Assembly (NCBI RefSeq): GCF_022760995.1
Contig: NZ_JAKWJO010000001.1
Coordinates: 620,001-684,000 of the forward strand
Length of the DNA stretch: 64,000 nt
Direction of reading: 5' to 3'
From: Dyella sedimenti
GTDB lineage: Bacteria; Pseudomonadota; Gammaproteobacteria; Xanthomonadales; Rhodanobacteraceae
The position numbers and the translations under genes are program-made. This document shows, piece by piece, positions 37,378 to 46,586 of the stretch (positions are counted from its first letter, which is position 1; each line of letters begins with the position of its first letter). Under the pieces are notes generated by a model. It was given only the letters and a program-made list of their open reading frames with translations, searched no databases and was not told where the DNA came from.

Positions 37378-38340
37378 ATGGCTCTCGACACCACCGGCCC
37401 GATGCTCTTCACGGGCAACGCCCATCGCGCGCTCGCCGAGGATGTTGCCCAGCGTCTTGGCGTGCCCCTCGGCAAGGCGCTGGTGGGCCGTTTCAGCGAC
37501 GGCGAGACCCAGGTGGAGATCGAGGAGAACGTCCGCCGCCAGGAAGTGTTCGTGCTGCAGCCGACCGGCGCGCCGAGCGCGGAGAACCTGTTCGAGATGC
37601 TGGTGCTGGTGGACGCGCTCAAGCGCGCCTCGGCGGCCAGCGTCACCGCGGTGATCCCGTACTTCGGCTATGCCCGCCAGGACCGCCGTCCGCGCTCGGC
37701 GCGCGTGCCGATCACGGCCAAGATGGTCGCCAAGATGATCGGCACCGCCGGCGTGGACCGCGTGCTCACGGTGGACCTGCATGCGGACCAGATCCAGGGT
37801 TTCTTCGACATCCCGGTGGACAACGTCTATGCCTCGCCTGTGCTGCTGGCGGACATCTGGCGCAACTACAGCATGGACGACCTGATCGTGGTCAGCCCGG
37901 ACGTTGGCGGCGTGGTGCGCGCCCGTGCGATGGCCAAGCGCCTGGACGACGCGGACCTGGCCATCATCGACAAGCGCCGCCCGAAGGCGAACGTCGCCAC
38001 GGTGATGAACATCATCGGCGAGGTGGACGGCAAGACCTGCGTGCTGGTCGACGACATCGTCGACACCGCCGGCACCCTGTGCGCGGCCGCCGCGGCCCTG
38101 AAGGAGCGCGGCGCCCGCAAGGTGGTGGCGTACTGCGTGCATCCGGTGCTGTCGGGCGCGGCGCTGAGCAACATCGACAACTCCCAGCTCGACCAGCTGG
38201 TGGTGACCAACACCCTGCCGCTGCGCCCCGACGTGGCCGCCTGCGCCAAGATCCGCCAGCTCTCGGTCGCCGAGCTGCTGGCGGAAACGATCCGCCGCAT
38301 CGCCTTCGGCGAGTCGGTGAGTTCGTTGTACATCGACTGA
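37378..38340 (+). CDS. prs: Ribose-phosphate pyrophosphokinase
   Basis: 320 residues. Makes PRPP from ribose 5-phosphate and ATP for nucleotide, His, Trp and NAD synthesis. Motifs: [36 protein letters not shown] (ATP-binding flexible loop), [11 protein letters not shown] and the PRPP loop [12 protein letters not shown]. The start could be ATG 37378, with AGG about 12 bases upstream, or 37354 just 8 bp past tRNA-Gln; the former is preferred because homologues begin near that point. Confidence 0.96.
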   Translation: MALDTTGPMLFTGNAHRALAEDVAQRLGVPLGKALVGRFSDGETQVEIEENVRRQEVFVLQPTGAPSAENLFEMLVLVDALKRASAASVTAVIPYFGYARQDRRPRSARVPITAKMVAKMIGTAGVDRVLTVDLHADQIQGFFDIPVDNVYASPVLLADIWRNYSMDDLIVVSPDVGGVVRARAMAKRLDDADLAIIDKRRPKANVATVMNIIGEVDGKTCVLVDDIVDTAGTLCAAAAALKERGARKVVAYCVHPVLSGAALSNIDNSQLDQLVVTNTLPLRPDVAACAKIRQLSVAELLAETIRRIAFGESVSSLYID

Positions 38341-38445
38341 GTTTTCGCGGCTGGCGCATGCCGGCCGCCGCTTCACGGCTCCCCTGGTCGCGGGGGAGTC
38401 GCACGGCCGCCGCGAGGCGGTTCACCTACGATAGGCAATACCAAC

Positions 38446-39090
38446 ATGGCTATGATTCATGAAATCAAGGCGCAGAGCCGCAAGGACGAAGGGAAAGGTG
38501 CGAGCCGCCGCCTGCGTCATGCCGGCTTCGTGCCCGCGATCGTCTACGGTGCCGGCCAGGCCCCGCAGAGCATCCAGATCGAACACAACACCATCCTGCT
38601 CGCCGCCAAGCACGAGTGGTTCTTCTCGTCCGTGCTCGACCTGAGCATCGACGGCAAGGTGCAGAAGGTGCTGGTGCGCGACTGGCAGAAGCACCCGTAC
38701 AAGCTGCAGATGCTGCACATGGACTTCCAGCGCGTGGACGAGAACGCCGCGCTGCGCGTCAACGTGCCGCTGCACTTCCTGAACCAGGAGAAGTCGCCGG
38801 CCGGCAAGACCTCGGGCGTGGTGATCTCGCACAATCTGACGGAAGTGGAAATCTCCTGCCTGCCGAAGGACCTGCCGGAGTTCATCGAGCTCGACCTGGC
38901 CGACCTCAAGCCCGGCGACATCATCCACCTCTCGCAGCTGAAGCTGCCCAAGGGCGTGGAAATCGTCGCCCTGCACCTGGGCGCCGACCACGACACCGCC
39001 GTGGTCACCGCCAACACGGTGAAGGAAGAGGCCGAGGAAGCGCCGGCCGCCGAGGGCGAGGCCGCCCCGGCCGAGGCTCCCAAGAAGTAA
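38446..39090 (+). CDS. rplY: 50S ribosomal protein L25/general stress protein Ctc
   Basis: 214 residues, the long two-domain Ctc form. N-terminal 5S rRNA-binding domain (GKGASRRLRHAGFVPAIVYG, HPYKLQMLHMDFQRV), C-terminal TL5-like domain (LPEFIELDLADLKPGDIIHL), and an acidic Ala/Glu tail. Only a weak AGG lies before the ATG. The 105-bp upstream gap has a small GC stem-loop but no clear promoter. The order prs-rplY-pth-ychF is conserved. Confidence 0.96.
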   Translation: MAMIHEIKAQSRKDEGKGASRRLRHAGFVPAIVYGAGQAPQSIQIEHNTILLAAKHEWFFSSVLDLSIDGKVQKVLVRDWQKHPYKLQMLHMDFQRVDENAALRVNVPLHFLNQEKSPAGKTSGVVISHNLTEVEISCLPKDLPEFIELDLADLKPGDIIHLSQLKLPKGVEIVALHLGADHDTAVVTANTVKEEAEEAPAAEGEAAPAEAPKK

Positions 39091-39135
39091 GCCGCGGCGG
39101 CCCGCGTCCCACCAGGGCGCGGGCCGCATGCCCGC

Positions 39136-39717
39136 ATGACAGGTCTGCGACTCATCGTCGGGCTGGGCAATCCCGGCGCCGACTATCTCCGAACCCGGCA
39201 CAACGCCGGGTTCTGGTTTGTTGACGCCCTGGCGTCGGGGCAGGGCGAGCGCTTCGGCCTCGACGGCAAGCTGCATGGCGAGACCTGCAAGGTCCGCATC
39301 GGCGGCCAGCCGGTATGGCTGCTCAAGCCCGCCACCTTCATGAACAAGAGCGGCATCGCCGTGGTTTCGGCGCTGCGCTACTACAAGATCGAGCCGGAGG
39401 AGTGCCTCGTCGCGCACGACGATCTCGATCTCGACGCGGGCACCGTGCGGATGAAGTTCGACGGCGGCCACGGCGGCCAGAACGGCCTGCGCGACATCAT
39501 CGCGCACCTGGGGCACGCCAGGTTCCATCGCCTGCGCATCGGCATCGGCCATCCCGGTCACAAGGACAAGGTCACGCCGTGGGTGCTCGGGCGCCCGTCG
39601 GCCAAGGACGAGGACGCCATCGTCGACGGCATCGCGCGCGCGCTCGACGTGCTGCCGCTGGCGGTCGACGGGCAGTTCGACAAGGCGATGCAGAGGCTTC
39701 ATACGCCAGTAGGGTGA
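39136..39717 (+). CDS. pth: Peptidyl-tRNA hydrolase
   Basis: 193 residues. Releases tRNA from prematurely dropped peptidyl-tRNA. Catalytic His in [12 protein letters not shown], Asn in FMNKSGIAV and Asp in [26 protein letters not shown] is intact. The stop codon TGA (39715-39717) lies inside the terminal inverted repeat GTGAAGTC of an intergenic element, so insertion of that element may have set the C-terminus. Confidence 0.96.
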   Translation: MTGLRLIVGLGNPGADYLRTRHNAGFWFVDALASGQGERFGLDGKLHGETCKVRIGGQPVWLLKPATFMNKSGIAVVSALRYYKIEPEECLVAHDDLDLDAGTVRMKFDGGHGGQNGLRDIIAHLGHARFHRLRIGIGHPGHKDKVTPWVLGRPSAKDEDAIVDGIARALDVLPLAVDGQFDKAMQRLHTPVG

Positions 39718-39883
39718 AGTCGCTCGCGTTGCTCGCTGTAAGTCGCGCCTGCGGCGCTGTCAATGGTCAAAGCATACGGGCTCAGCGGTTCTGGCTCTTT
39801 CCATTTACCATCTACGATTCACCATTTACAGGCGCGCAAGCGCCGACTCCACCATTGACAGGCGCCGTAGGCGCCGACTTCAC
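39714..39883. repeat. Composite inverted intergenic element, copy A
   Basis: 170 bp bounded by perfect 8-bp terminal inverted repeats GTGAAGTC (39714-39721) / GACTTCAC (39876-39883). Two outward units on the left read in reverse (CTGTAA and CTGTCAA ends, hairpin GCGCC-tgc-GGCGC), two on the right read forward (TTTACAG-GCGC-gcaa-GCGC and TTGACAG-GGCGCC-gta-GGCGCC, each then GACT). The core has AATGGTCAAAGC and GCTCTTTCCATT arms and four 7-nt words (CCATTTA, CCATCTA, CGATTCA, CCATTTA; 39801-39828). Related copies are at 48740 and 50011. Confidence 0.85.
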
Positions 39884-39893
39884 GGATTCAAAC

Positions 39894-40985
39894 ATGGGCA
39901 TCAAATGCGGCATCGTCGGCCTGCCTAACGTCGGCAAGTCCACCCTGTTCAACGCGCTGACCAAGGCCGGCATCGCCGCCGCCAACTTCCCGTTCTGCAC
40001 CATCGAGCCGAACGTGGGCGTGGTGCCGGTGCCCGATCCGCGCATGGACGCGCTGGCCGAGATCGTCAAGCCGCAAAAGACGATCCCCACCGCCGTCGAG
40101 TTCGTGGACATCGCGGGCCTGGTAGCCGGCGCGTCGAAGGGCGAGGGCCTGGGCAACAAGTTTCTCGCGCACATCCGCGAAGTGGATGCCATCGCGCACG
40201 TCGTGCGTTGCTTCGAGCACAGCGACATCGTGCACGTGGCCGGCAAGGTCGATCCCATCGCCGACATCGAGACCATCGACACCGAGCTGGCGCTGGCCGA
40301 CCTCGATTCGGTGGAAAAGGCGTTGAACCGCGCCGAGCGCGCGGCCAAGGCCAACGACAAGGAGGCCATCGCCCGCAAGCCGGTGCTGCAGAAGCTCGCC
40401 ACTGGCCTCAACGAGGGCAGGACCGCGCGCAGCCTGGGCCTGGACGAGGAAGAGAAGGCACTGGTGCGCGACCTGTTCCTGCTCACGCTCAAGCCGCTGA
40501 TGTACATCGCCAACGTGCGCGAGGACGGGTTCGAGAACAATCCGCACCTGGACGCCGTGCGCGCCCGCGCCACGGAGGAGGGCGCCGAGGTGGTGCCGGT
40601 GTGCGCCGCCATCGAGGAAGAACTCTCGCAGCTGGACGATGCCGACCGCGACGAGTTCCTCAAGGACCTGGGGCTGGAAGAGCCCGGCCTGAACCGCGTG
40701 ATCCGTGCCGCCTACAAGCTGCTCAACCTGCAGACCTACTTCACCGCCGGCGTGAAGGAAGTGCGCGCCTGGACCATCAAGCGCGGCTTCACCGCGCCGC
40801 AGGCGGCCGGGGTGATCCACACCGACTTCGAGCGCGGCTTCATCCGCGCCGAGACGGTGAGCTACGACGATTTCATCCAGTACAAGGGCGAAGCCGGCGC
40901 CGCCGCCGCGGGTCGCCTGCGCAAGGAAGGCAAGGACTATGTGGTGAAGGATGGCGACGTCCTGCACTTCCTGTTCAACGTCTGA
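39894..40985 (+). CDS. ychF: Redox-regulated ribosome-binding ATPase YchF
   Basis: 363 residues. OBG-family protein that prefers ATP and binds the ribosome. G1 is [18 protein letters not shown]; the [20 protein letters not shown] block is G3; a helical insertion follows, and the TGS domain closes the chain ([20 protein letters not shown]). The ATG at 39894 starts 10 bp after the end of repeat element A. Confidence 0.97.
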   Translation: MGIKCGIVGLPNVGKSTLFNALTKAGIAAANFPFCTIEPNVGVVPVPDPRMDALAEIVKPQKTIPTAVEFVDIAGLVAGASKGEGLGNKFLAHIREVDAIAHVVRCFEHSDIVHVAGKVDPIADIETIDTELALADLDSVEKALNRAERAAKANDKEAIARKPVLQKLATGLNEGRTARSLGLDEEEKALVRDLFLLTLKPLMYIANVREDGFENNPHLDAVRARATEEGAEVVPVCAAIEEELSQLDDADRDEFLKDLGLEEPGLNRVIRAAYKLLNLQTYFTAGVKEVRAWTIKRGFTAPQAAGVIHTDFERGFIRAETVSYDDFIQYKGEAGAAAAGRLRKEGKDYVVKDGDVLHFLFNV

Positions 40986-40987
40986 CG

Positions 40988-41013
40988 AAAAGGGCCGCGA
41001 TGCGGCCCTTTTT
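40988..41013. terminator. Bidirectional intrinsic terminator after ychF
   Basis: Stem AAAGGGCCGC (40989-40998) / GCGGCCCTTT (41002-41011), loop GAT, with TTTTT running through 41013 on the plus strand and AAAA at the other side. It also serves the STAS gene that stops at 41026 on the minus strand. Confidence 0.95.
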
Positions 41014-41025
41014 CATTGGGGTGAT

Positions 41026-41418
41026 TCAAGGCTCCTGGTCGTCGCCGTCCATGATCCGGCGCTGGATGTTGTCGAGATAGGCGTCCAGTTCCCGGGCGCT
41101 GGTGAATACCTCGTTCACCGGTACCGCCTTGACGATCTCGAATACCTTGCGCACCTGCGGCTGCGGATTGAGCAGCAGGGTGTGGCCGCCGTGCGCGCGC
41201 ATGCTCTTGCGGATCTTGGCGATGCTGCGCAGGCCGGCGCTGCTGATGTATTCCAGCGCGGAAAGGTCGAGCACCAGGGTGCCACCTTCGGCGATCCGGG
41301 GCAGCAGGTCCAGCATGGCGAGGTCGAGCTCGCCGAACGTCTGTGCATCGAGCCGGCCATGGAGGTACAGCGTGGCGCGCTCGGACGATGCGCTTTCAGT
41401 GCTCAGGGTGAGCGTCAT
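41026..41418 (-). CDS. STAS-domain anti-sigma factor antagonist
   Basis: 130 residues, RsbV/SpoIIAA-like. Switch region TLVLDLSALEYISSAGLRSI with the phosphorylatable Ser in ISSAGL. Its start overlaps the end of the phosphatase/HATPase gene by 23 bp, so the two are translationally coupled. It is the probable substrate of that protein's opposing kinase and phosphatase domains. The target sigma factor or effector is not in the window, unless it is the ECF factor at 10 kb, which is unlikely. Confidence 0.88.
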   Translation of the reverse strand: MTLTLSTESASSERATLYLHGRLDAQTFGELDLAMLDLLPRIAEGGTLVLDLSALEYISSAGLRSIAKIRKSMRAHGGHTLLLNPQPQVRKVFEIVKAVPVNEVFTSARELDAYLDNIQRRIMDGDDQEP

Positions 41419-43732
41419 GGTCGTGCTCCGTACGTGCGGGGTGGAGGAAGCGTAGTTGCAGGTGGTTGCCTTGCTCGTCATGGCTGTAGATCAACTCGTT
41501 GGCCATGGCGCGGACCAGGTGGATGCCCAGGCCGCCGATCTCGTCCCGGTCGGCGAGGTCGCCGGGAAGTTCCGGCAGGGGCGCCTGCAGCGGATCGAAC
41601 GGTTGCCCGTCGTGGTGCAGCTCGACCAGCACGGCATCGCCGCCCAGGCGCATGTGCAGGCTGATGCTGTCGCCGGCGGCGTGGGCCTGCCCGTGCTGCA
41701 CCATGTTGACCATCAGTTCCTCCAGCACCAGGCGGATATCCTCCCGCGTGTCGGTCGCCACGCCCTGGGCGCGCAGCGAGGCGTCGCAGCGTTCGAGGGT
41801 GTCGAACACGTCGCTGATCGATGCGCGGATGGTCAGGTCCAGCATGGGAGCGTTCCTGTCGTCGAGGGCATGATGCCAACTGAGCGCGAGGACGGTGATG
41901 TCGTCGGCCTGTCCCGCGTCGGCGGCGAAGCGATCCACCTCGGCCAGCAACCCGTCGGCCAGGCCGGAGGCGGTGCGCGTGGGTAGCCGGGCAAGGCAGT
42001 CCAGCATCCGTTGCGTGCCGAACATGTCCTGCCGGGTATCGGTCGCCTCGGTGATGCCGTCCGTATACATCAGCAGCGTCTGGCCCGGCTGCAGGCGCAA
42101 GGTGTGGGACGGGTAGCCGGCCTCTTCGTCCAGCCCCAGCGCCGCGCCCGTCTCCAGTTCCAGCAGCCGCGCGCCTTCCGCGTCGCACAGCGCGGGGGGC
42201 TCGTGCCCGGCGCTGGCCATGACCAGTTCGCCCGTGTAGGTATCGAGCATGCCGCACCACAGGCTGACGAACATGCAGCTTTCGTTGTTGCGGCAAAGCT
42301 CCCGGTTGAGCATCGAGAGCAGTTGGCGGGGCGAGCCTGCGCGCGGCGCCAGCGCCTTGGCCAGCGTGATGGTACGGGCCATGAACAGGGCCGCCGGGAT
42401 GCCCTTGTCGGAGACGTCGCCCACCATCACGCAGAAGCGCCGTTCGTCCAGCATGAAGTAGCTGTACAGGTCGCCGCCCACCGCGCGTGCGGGACGCAGC
42501 AGCGCGTGCAGCTCGAAGCTTTCGCAATGCGCGTCGAGGTAATGCTGGCCGGGCAGCAGTGCCGTCTGGATCTGCTGGGCGATGTCCAGTTCGCTGGCCA
42601 GGCGCTGCTGCTCGCGGGCATTGCGGGTGAGTTCGGCGATGTGCAGCGCCAGCTCGGTGCGCATGTGGTCGAAGGCCTGGGTGAGCCGGCCCACCTCGTC
42701 GGGGCGGCGCGCTGGAGGTAGTTCGAAGGCCAGCGCGCCGCGAGCCACCTGCTCAGCATGCGAGGCGAGGGTGCCGAGCGGGGCCAGGGTGCGCCGCACC
42801 ACCGCCAGGGTGATCATGGCCAGCGCCACGAGGGCCAACAGGCCCAGGGCCATCGTATAGGCGAAGGCCTGGCGCACGCCGACATAGATGCTGTTCTCCG
42901 GCATGGCCAGGCCGAAACGCCAGCGCGTCCCCTCGATGGGCGTGAAGTAAATCCATACCGGCTGGCCTTCCGCCTGGGGATGCGGCGCCACGGTCAGTCG
43001 TACGTGGGACGCCTCGTGCTGCGCCAGCGCTTGCAGCAGGCTGGGGGCACCACGCTGGCCGACCATGGCCGGGTCGTCGTGGGCGAGATAGGCGCCGCTG
43101 TCGTCCAATACGAAGGCGTAGGCGCCGGCCGGTTTGGCAAGCGCCTTGAGGATGCCGTTGAGCCAATCGAGGCTGACGTCGGCGTTGATTAGCCCGATAG
43201 GGTGGCCGTCCCGCGTGATCGCCACGGCGTAGTCCACCAATTCGCGCTTGCGCGACTTCGAGTAGAAGTGCCGCTGCCAGCAACCCTGCGTACAGGCCAG
43301 GCCCGCAAGGAACCAGTTCGTTTCCCAATACCGGGTGGGGTCCTTGCGCATGTCGCGCTGGACCAGCGTGCCATCGTCCTGCCGACTCAGGAACGGGGAG
43401 GCCAGGCTCGGGGTATCGTCGGGGGTGAATACGGCAGCCAATCCCGAAAGGTCCTCGTTCCTGGCCAGTGCGCGCCGCAGTAGCACCTCCGCTTCCGCAG
43501 GCCGTGGCGCGACCACCGCGGCCAGGGTCTGGGTCGTGTCGGCTACGCGCGCCAACCGTTGCTCGATACGGTTGCCGGCCTCGTTCGCCAGGGCGGCCGC
43601 CTCGCTGTGGGATTGCTGCAGGGTCTGCTGCCTGACGCGCTGGAACAGCGCGCCGCAGGCGACGGCGAGCACCAGCGCGGAGCCGGCGAGGACCCCCAAA
43701 GACAGCCGTGAGGCGATGCTGCGCCAGACCAT
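41396..43732 (-). CDS. Membrane sensor SpoIIE-type phosphatase fused to an RsbW-like HATPase
   Basis: 778 residues. TM1 near the N-terminus (LSLGVLAGSALVLAVACGAL), a periplasmic double-Cache-like domain of about 260 residues, TM2 (AFAYTMALGLLALVALAMI), HAMP, then a PP2C/SpoIIE phosphatase (VGGDLYSYFMLDERRFCVMV, VSDKGIPAALFMA, MYTDGITEATD, AGQADDITVLAL), and finally a GHKL ATPase domain with N-box EELMVNMVQHG and G-box IGGLGIHLVRAMANEL. Phosphatase and kinase in one chain can both set the phosphorylation state of the overlapping STAS protein. The ATG at 43732 has GGGGGAA upstream. Confidence 0.92.
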   Translation of the reverse strand: MVWRSIASRLSLGVLAGSALVLAVACGALFQRVRQQTLQQSHSEAAALANEAGNRIEQRLARVADTTQTLAAVVAPRPAEAEVLLRRALARNEDLSGLAAVFTPDDTPSLASPFLSRQDDGTLVQRDMRKDPTRYWETNWFLAGLACTQGCWQRHFYSKSRKRELVDYAVAITRDGHPIGLINADVSLDWLNGILKALAKPAGAYAFVLDDSGAYLAHDDPAMVGQRGAPSLLQALAQHEASHVRLTVAPHPQAEGQPVWIYFTPIEGTRWRFGLAMPENSIYVGVRQAFAYTMALGLLALVALAMITLAVVRRTLAPLGTLASHAEQVARGALAFELPPARRPDEVGRLTQAFDHMRTELALHIAELTRNAREQQRLASELDIAQQIQTALLPGQHYLDAHCESFELHALLRPARAVGGDLYSYFMLDERRFCVMVGDVSDKGIPAALFMARTITLAKALAPRAGSPRQLLSMLNRELCRNNESCMFVSLWCGMLDTYTGELVMASAGHEPPALCDAEGARLLELETGAALGLDEEAGYPSHTLRLQPGQTLLMYTDGITEATDTRQDMFGTQRMLDCLARLPTRTASGLADGLLAEVDRFAADAGQADDITVLALSWHHALDDRNAPMLDLTIRASISDVFDTLERCDASLRAQGVATDTREDIRLVLEELMVNMVQHGQAHAAGDSISLHMRLGGDAVLVELHHDGQPFDPLQAPLPELPGDLADRDEIGGLGIHLVRAMANELIYSHDEQGNHLQLRFLHPARTEHDHDAHPEH

Positions 43733-43853
43733 GCCAGTTCCCCCGTGGACGACGCATCTAGCCATGCTGGACATGACCTCGGCAAGTCGTTCGGATGGCT
43801 GTTCTCGCTTGTGACGACCAGCGCACAGATGGCGCGGCACCGGCCATGACCGC

Positions 43854-44324
43854 CTAGTCCCTGGCGTCATCCTTGGCGCTTTCGCTGTAGCGTCTCGCGC
43901 GATCCTCCAGCGCCTGCAGCACGCGCACGGCGGCGTCGATGTCCTCGGCAGGCAGGTCGCCCAGCACCTGGGCACGCAACGCGCTCAGTGCCAGCTCCAT
44001 CTCCTGGGCCAGTCGCTTGCCCTCGGGCAGCAGGTGGATCGCCCGCTGCCGCCGGTTGCCCGGCACCACGCGTCGCTCCAGCAGTTGCGCCTGTTCGGCC
44101 TGGTCCAGGGTTCGCACCAGCGCGGCAGGGTGGACGCCGATGCGCTCGGCCAGCGCCTGCTGGGAGATGCCGTCGCCCATGCGCGATACCAGCAGGACGG
44201 GCGTAGCCAGCGTGACCGACAGGCCGACGCCGGCCAACACGATGCCGGCCGCCTGCTGCCAGGCCTGCCGGGTGGGCTGGAGGGCGACGGTGAGGGCGTA
44301 GTGCAGATCCTGGGGTCGGGTCAT
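43854..44324 (-). CDS. MarR family transcriptional regulator
   Basis: 156 residues. Winged helix with GISQQALAERIGVHPAALVR, the recognition helix DQAEQAQLLERRVVPGNRRQR and the wing ending AIHLLPEGKRLAQ. Probably represses the divergent MFS exporter gene and itself from the 139-bp gap, as is usual for MarR/EmrB pairs. The ligand is unknown. Confidence 0.92.
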   Translation of the reverse strand: MTRPQDLHYALTVALQPTRQAWQQAAGIVLAGVGLSVTLATPVLLVSRMGDGISQQALAERIGVHPAALVRTLDQAEQAQLLERRVVPGNRRQRAIHLLPEGKRLAQEMELALSALRAQVLGDLPAEDIDAAVRVLQALEDRARRYSESAKDDARD

Positions 44325-44390
44325 GGGCGTCCGCCGGGGCAGGGGCAGGACAATCTTTGCAGGTCAATCATTGGAATGCATATAGTTCAT

Positions 44391-44419
44391 TTGACAATAA
44401 TAGTCATGACATAAACAAT
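44391..44419 (+). promoter_or_regulatory. Sigma-70 promoter with candidate MarR operator for the MFS gene
   Basis: -35 TTGACA (44391-44396), 17-bp spacer, -10 AACAAT (44414-44419), in a locally AT-rich patch. TGAC-N7-GTCA (44392-44406) overlaps the -35, and the 8-bp palindrome GTCATGAC (44403-44410) lies in the spacer, suitable for repressor binding. Confidence 0.65.
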
Positions 44420-44463
44420 TATGGACATGGGCCCGCCCGTGGGCCTCCCTGGCCCGCACTTCG

Positions 44464-45993
44464 ATGACCACCTCGTTCCGCCCACCGAACATGGTCCTTG
44501 CGACCATCGGCCTGTCGCTGGCCACCTTCATGCAGGTGCTGGACACGACGATCGCCAACGTCTCCCTGCCCACCATCGCCGGCAACCTCGGCGTCAGCAG
44601 CGACCAGAGCACCTGGGTCATCACCTCGTTCGCGGTCAGTCAGGCCATCTCGCTGCCGCTGACCGGTTTCCTCAGCCGGCGCTTCGGGGAGGTGCGGCTG
44701 TTCGTGTGGTGCACGCTGCTGTTCGTGGTCGCCTCGTTCCTGTGCGGCGTCTCGCAGAGCATGGGCATGCTGATCCTGTTCCGGGCGATCCAGGGGGCGG
44801 TGGCGGGGCCGATGTATCCCATCACGCAGAGCCTGATGATCGGCATCTATCCCCCTAACAAGCGGGGCATGGCGCTGTCGTTGTTGTCGATGGTGGCGGT
44901 GGTGGCGCCGATCACCGGCCCAATCCTGGGCGGTTGGATCACCGACAACTATTCCTGGCCGTGGATCTTCTTCATCAACGTGCCGGTGGGTGTGTTCGCC
45001 AGCATGGTGGTGGCCAACCAGATGCGCGGCAAGGTGGAGGTCACCGAGCGGCCCCGCATGGACTACGTGGGCCTGGCCGCCCTGGTGATCGGCGTGGGCG
45101 CGCTGCAGATCATGCTGGACAAGGGCAACGACGAGGATTGGTTTCACTCCAATTTCATCATCGTCACCACCCTTGTCTCGGCGATCGCGCTGGCGGTGTT
45201 CCTGATCTGGGAGTTGACCGACGAGCATCCCATCGTCGACCTCAGGCTGCTGCGCCACCGCAACTTCAAGTACGGCACGCTGGCACTGGTACTGTCGTAC
45301 TCGGCGTACTTCGCCATCAACCTGCTGCTGCCGCAGTGGCTGCAGCGCAACCTGGGCTATACCGCCACCTGGGCGGGCTTTGCCGCGGCGCCGATCGGCA
45401 TCTTCCCGGTGCTGCTCAGCTTCGTGGTGGGCCGCTACGCGATGCGTTTCGACCTGCGCCTGCTGGCGTCCTTCGCCTTCGTGGTGATGGGCGTGACCTG
45501 CTTCCTGCGCTCGAATTTCTACCTGGAGATCGACTTCGCCCACGTGGCCGCGATGCAACTGCTGATGGGCCTGGGCGTGGCGCTGTTCTTCATGCCGGTG
45601 ACGGTGGTGCTGTTGTCCGACCTCGACCGCAACGAGATCGCTTCCGGTTCGGGCCTGGCCACCTTCCTGCGCACCCTGGGTGGCAGCTTCTCCGCCTCGC
45701 TCACCACCTTCCTGTGGGAGCGCCGCGCCGTGCTGCACCATGCCCAGCTGGCCGAGCACGTCACCGTCTATGACCAGGACGCCATGGCCACCGTGAACCA
45801 GCTGGGCGGCGGCCATGTGCAGTTGGGCGCGGGCATCGTGGACGGCATGATTACCCAGCAGGGCTACCAGATCGCCTTCAACGAGTTGTTCCACGCCCTG
45901 GGCTGGATCTTCCTGGGTCTGATCGTGTTCGTCTGGCTGACCCGCCCGCCGTTCGCGGCCAAGTCGTCCGATGCGGGGGCAGGGGCCCACTGA
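44464..45993 (+). CDS. DHA2 family MFS drug exporter (EmrB-type)
   Basis: 509 residues with 14 hydrophobic segments. N-terminal motif LATFMQVLDTTIANVSLPTIAG (motif D1 of the DHA2 family), DQSTWVITSFAVSQAISLPL, the RRFGEVRLF loop and the motif C stretch VVAPITGPILGGWI. Exports hydrophobic compounds against a proton gradient, typically with an EmrA adaptor, but none lies beside it. The start is uncertain: ATG 44464 has a weak ribosome-binding site; an internal ATG is at 44491. Regulated by the divergent MarR protein. Confidence 0.93.
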   Translation: MTTSFRPPNMVLATIGLSLATFMQVLDTTIANVSLPTIAGNLGVSSDQSTWVITSFAVSQAISLPLTGFLSRRFGEVRLFVWCTLLFVVASFLCGVSQSMGMLILFRAIQGAVAGPMYPITQSLMIGIYPPNKRGMALSLLSMVAVVAPITGPILGGWITDNYSWPWIFFINVPVGVFASMVVANQMRGKVEVTERPRMDYVGLAALVIGVGALQIMLDKGNDEDWFHSNFIIVTTLVSAIALAVFLIWELTDEHPIVDLRLLRHRNFKYGTLALVLSYSAYFAINLLLPQWLQRNLGYTATWAGFAAAPIGIFPVLLSFVVGRYAMRFDLRLLASFAFVVMGVTCFLRSNFYLEIDFAHVAAMQLLMGLGVALFFMPVTVVLLSDLDRNEIASGSGLATFLRTLGGSFSASLTTFLWERRAVLHHAQLAEHVTVYDQDAMATVNQLGGGHVQLGAGIVDGMITQQGYQIAFNELFHALGWIFLGLIVFVWLTRPPFAAKSSDAGAGAH

Positions 45994-46034
45994 ACGGCTT
46001 GTAGGCGGACTCCCGGGCATGCTGTGATCCGGCG

Positions 46035-46514
46035 ATGGAAAGCTTGCGGCTGCGGCTGGCTCGGGTCGAGGACGCGCCGGCCATCGCGGCGCTGGCGCGG
46101 CGGGTCGTGCGCCGCTGGATCAGCCCCGGGCAGCCTCCCGGGGGCGTGGCGGCGCTGGAAGCGACCTTCACTACGCCGTCCGTCCGGGCGAGATTGCTGG
46201 CCGGCTACCGGATGCACCTGGCCTATGCGGACGGCGCGCTGGCCGGCATCGCCGCCGTGCGCGACGACAGCCACGTCGCCCAGTTGTTCGTCGGCACGCG
46301 GCACCAGGGGAGGGGCATCGGTCGCCGGCTGTGGGAGCGGTTGCGCCGCGACTGCCTGCGGCGGGCCGGGACGCGGGTATTCACCCTCAACGCGGCCGAG
46401 GGCGCCGTGCCGTTCTATCTCCACCTGGGATTCGTCCGCGACGATGATCCGGCGCGTCGGCGGGGCGGGGTGGTCGCCGTTCCCATGATCTACCGGGTCT
46501 CTGGCTGCGATTGA
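46035..46514 (+). CDS. GNAT family N-acetyltransferase
   Basis: 159 residues. Motif A (acetyl-CoA pyrophosphate loop) is RHQGRGIGRRLWERL; motif B is AVPFYLHLGFVRDDD. The N-terminal strand-helix ALRLARVEDAPAIAALARRV type is present. Substrate unknown. Unrelated in detail to the GNAT domain fused to IspE. No operon partner is evident. Confidence 0.9.
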   Translation: MESLRLRLARVEDAPAIAALARRVVRRWISPGQPPGGVAALEATFTTPSVRARLLAGYRMHLAYADGALAGIAAVRDDSHVAQLFVGTRHQGRGIGRRLWERLRRDCLRRAGTRVFTLNAAEGAVPFYLHLGFVRDDDPARRRGGVVAVPMIYRVSGCD

Positions 46515-46586
46515 TCTATTTCATTTGTGTGCGACTAGGCGTCGCAGCGCATAATGCGGCTTTCCCGCCCTTGGAGTCCCCGGTCC

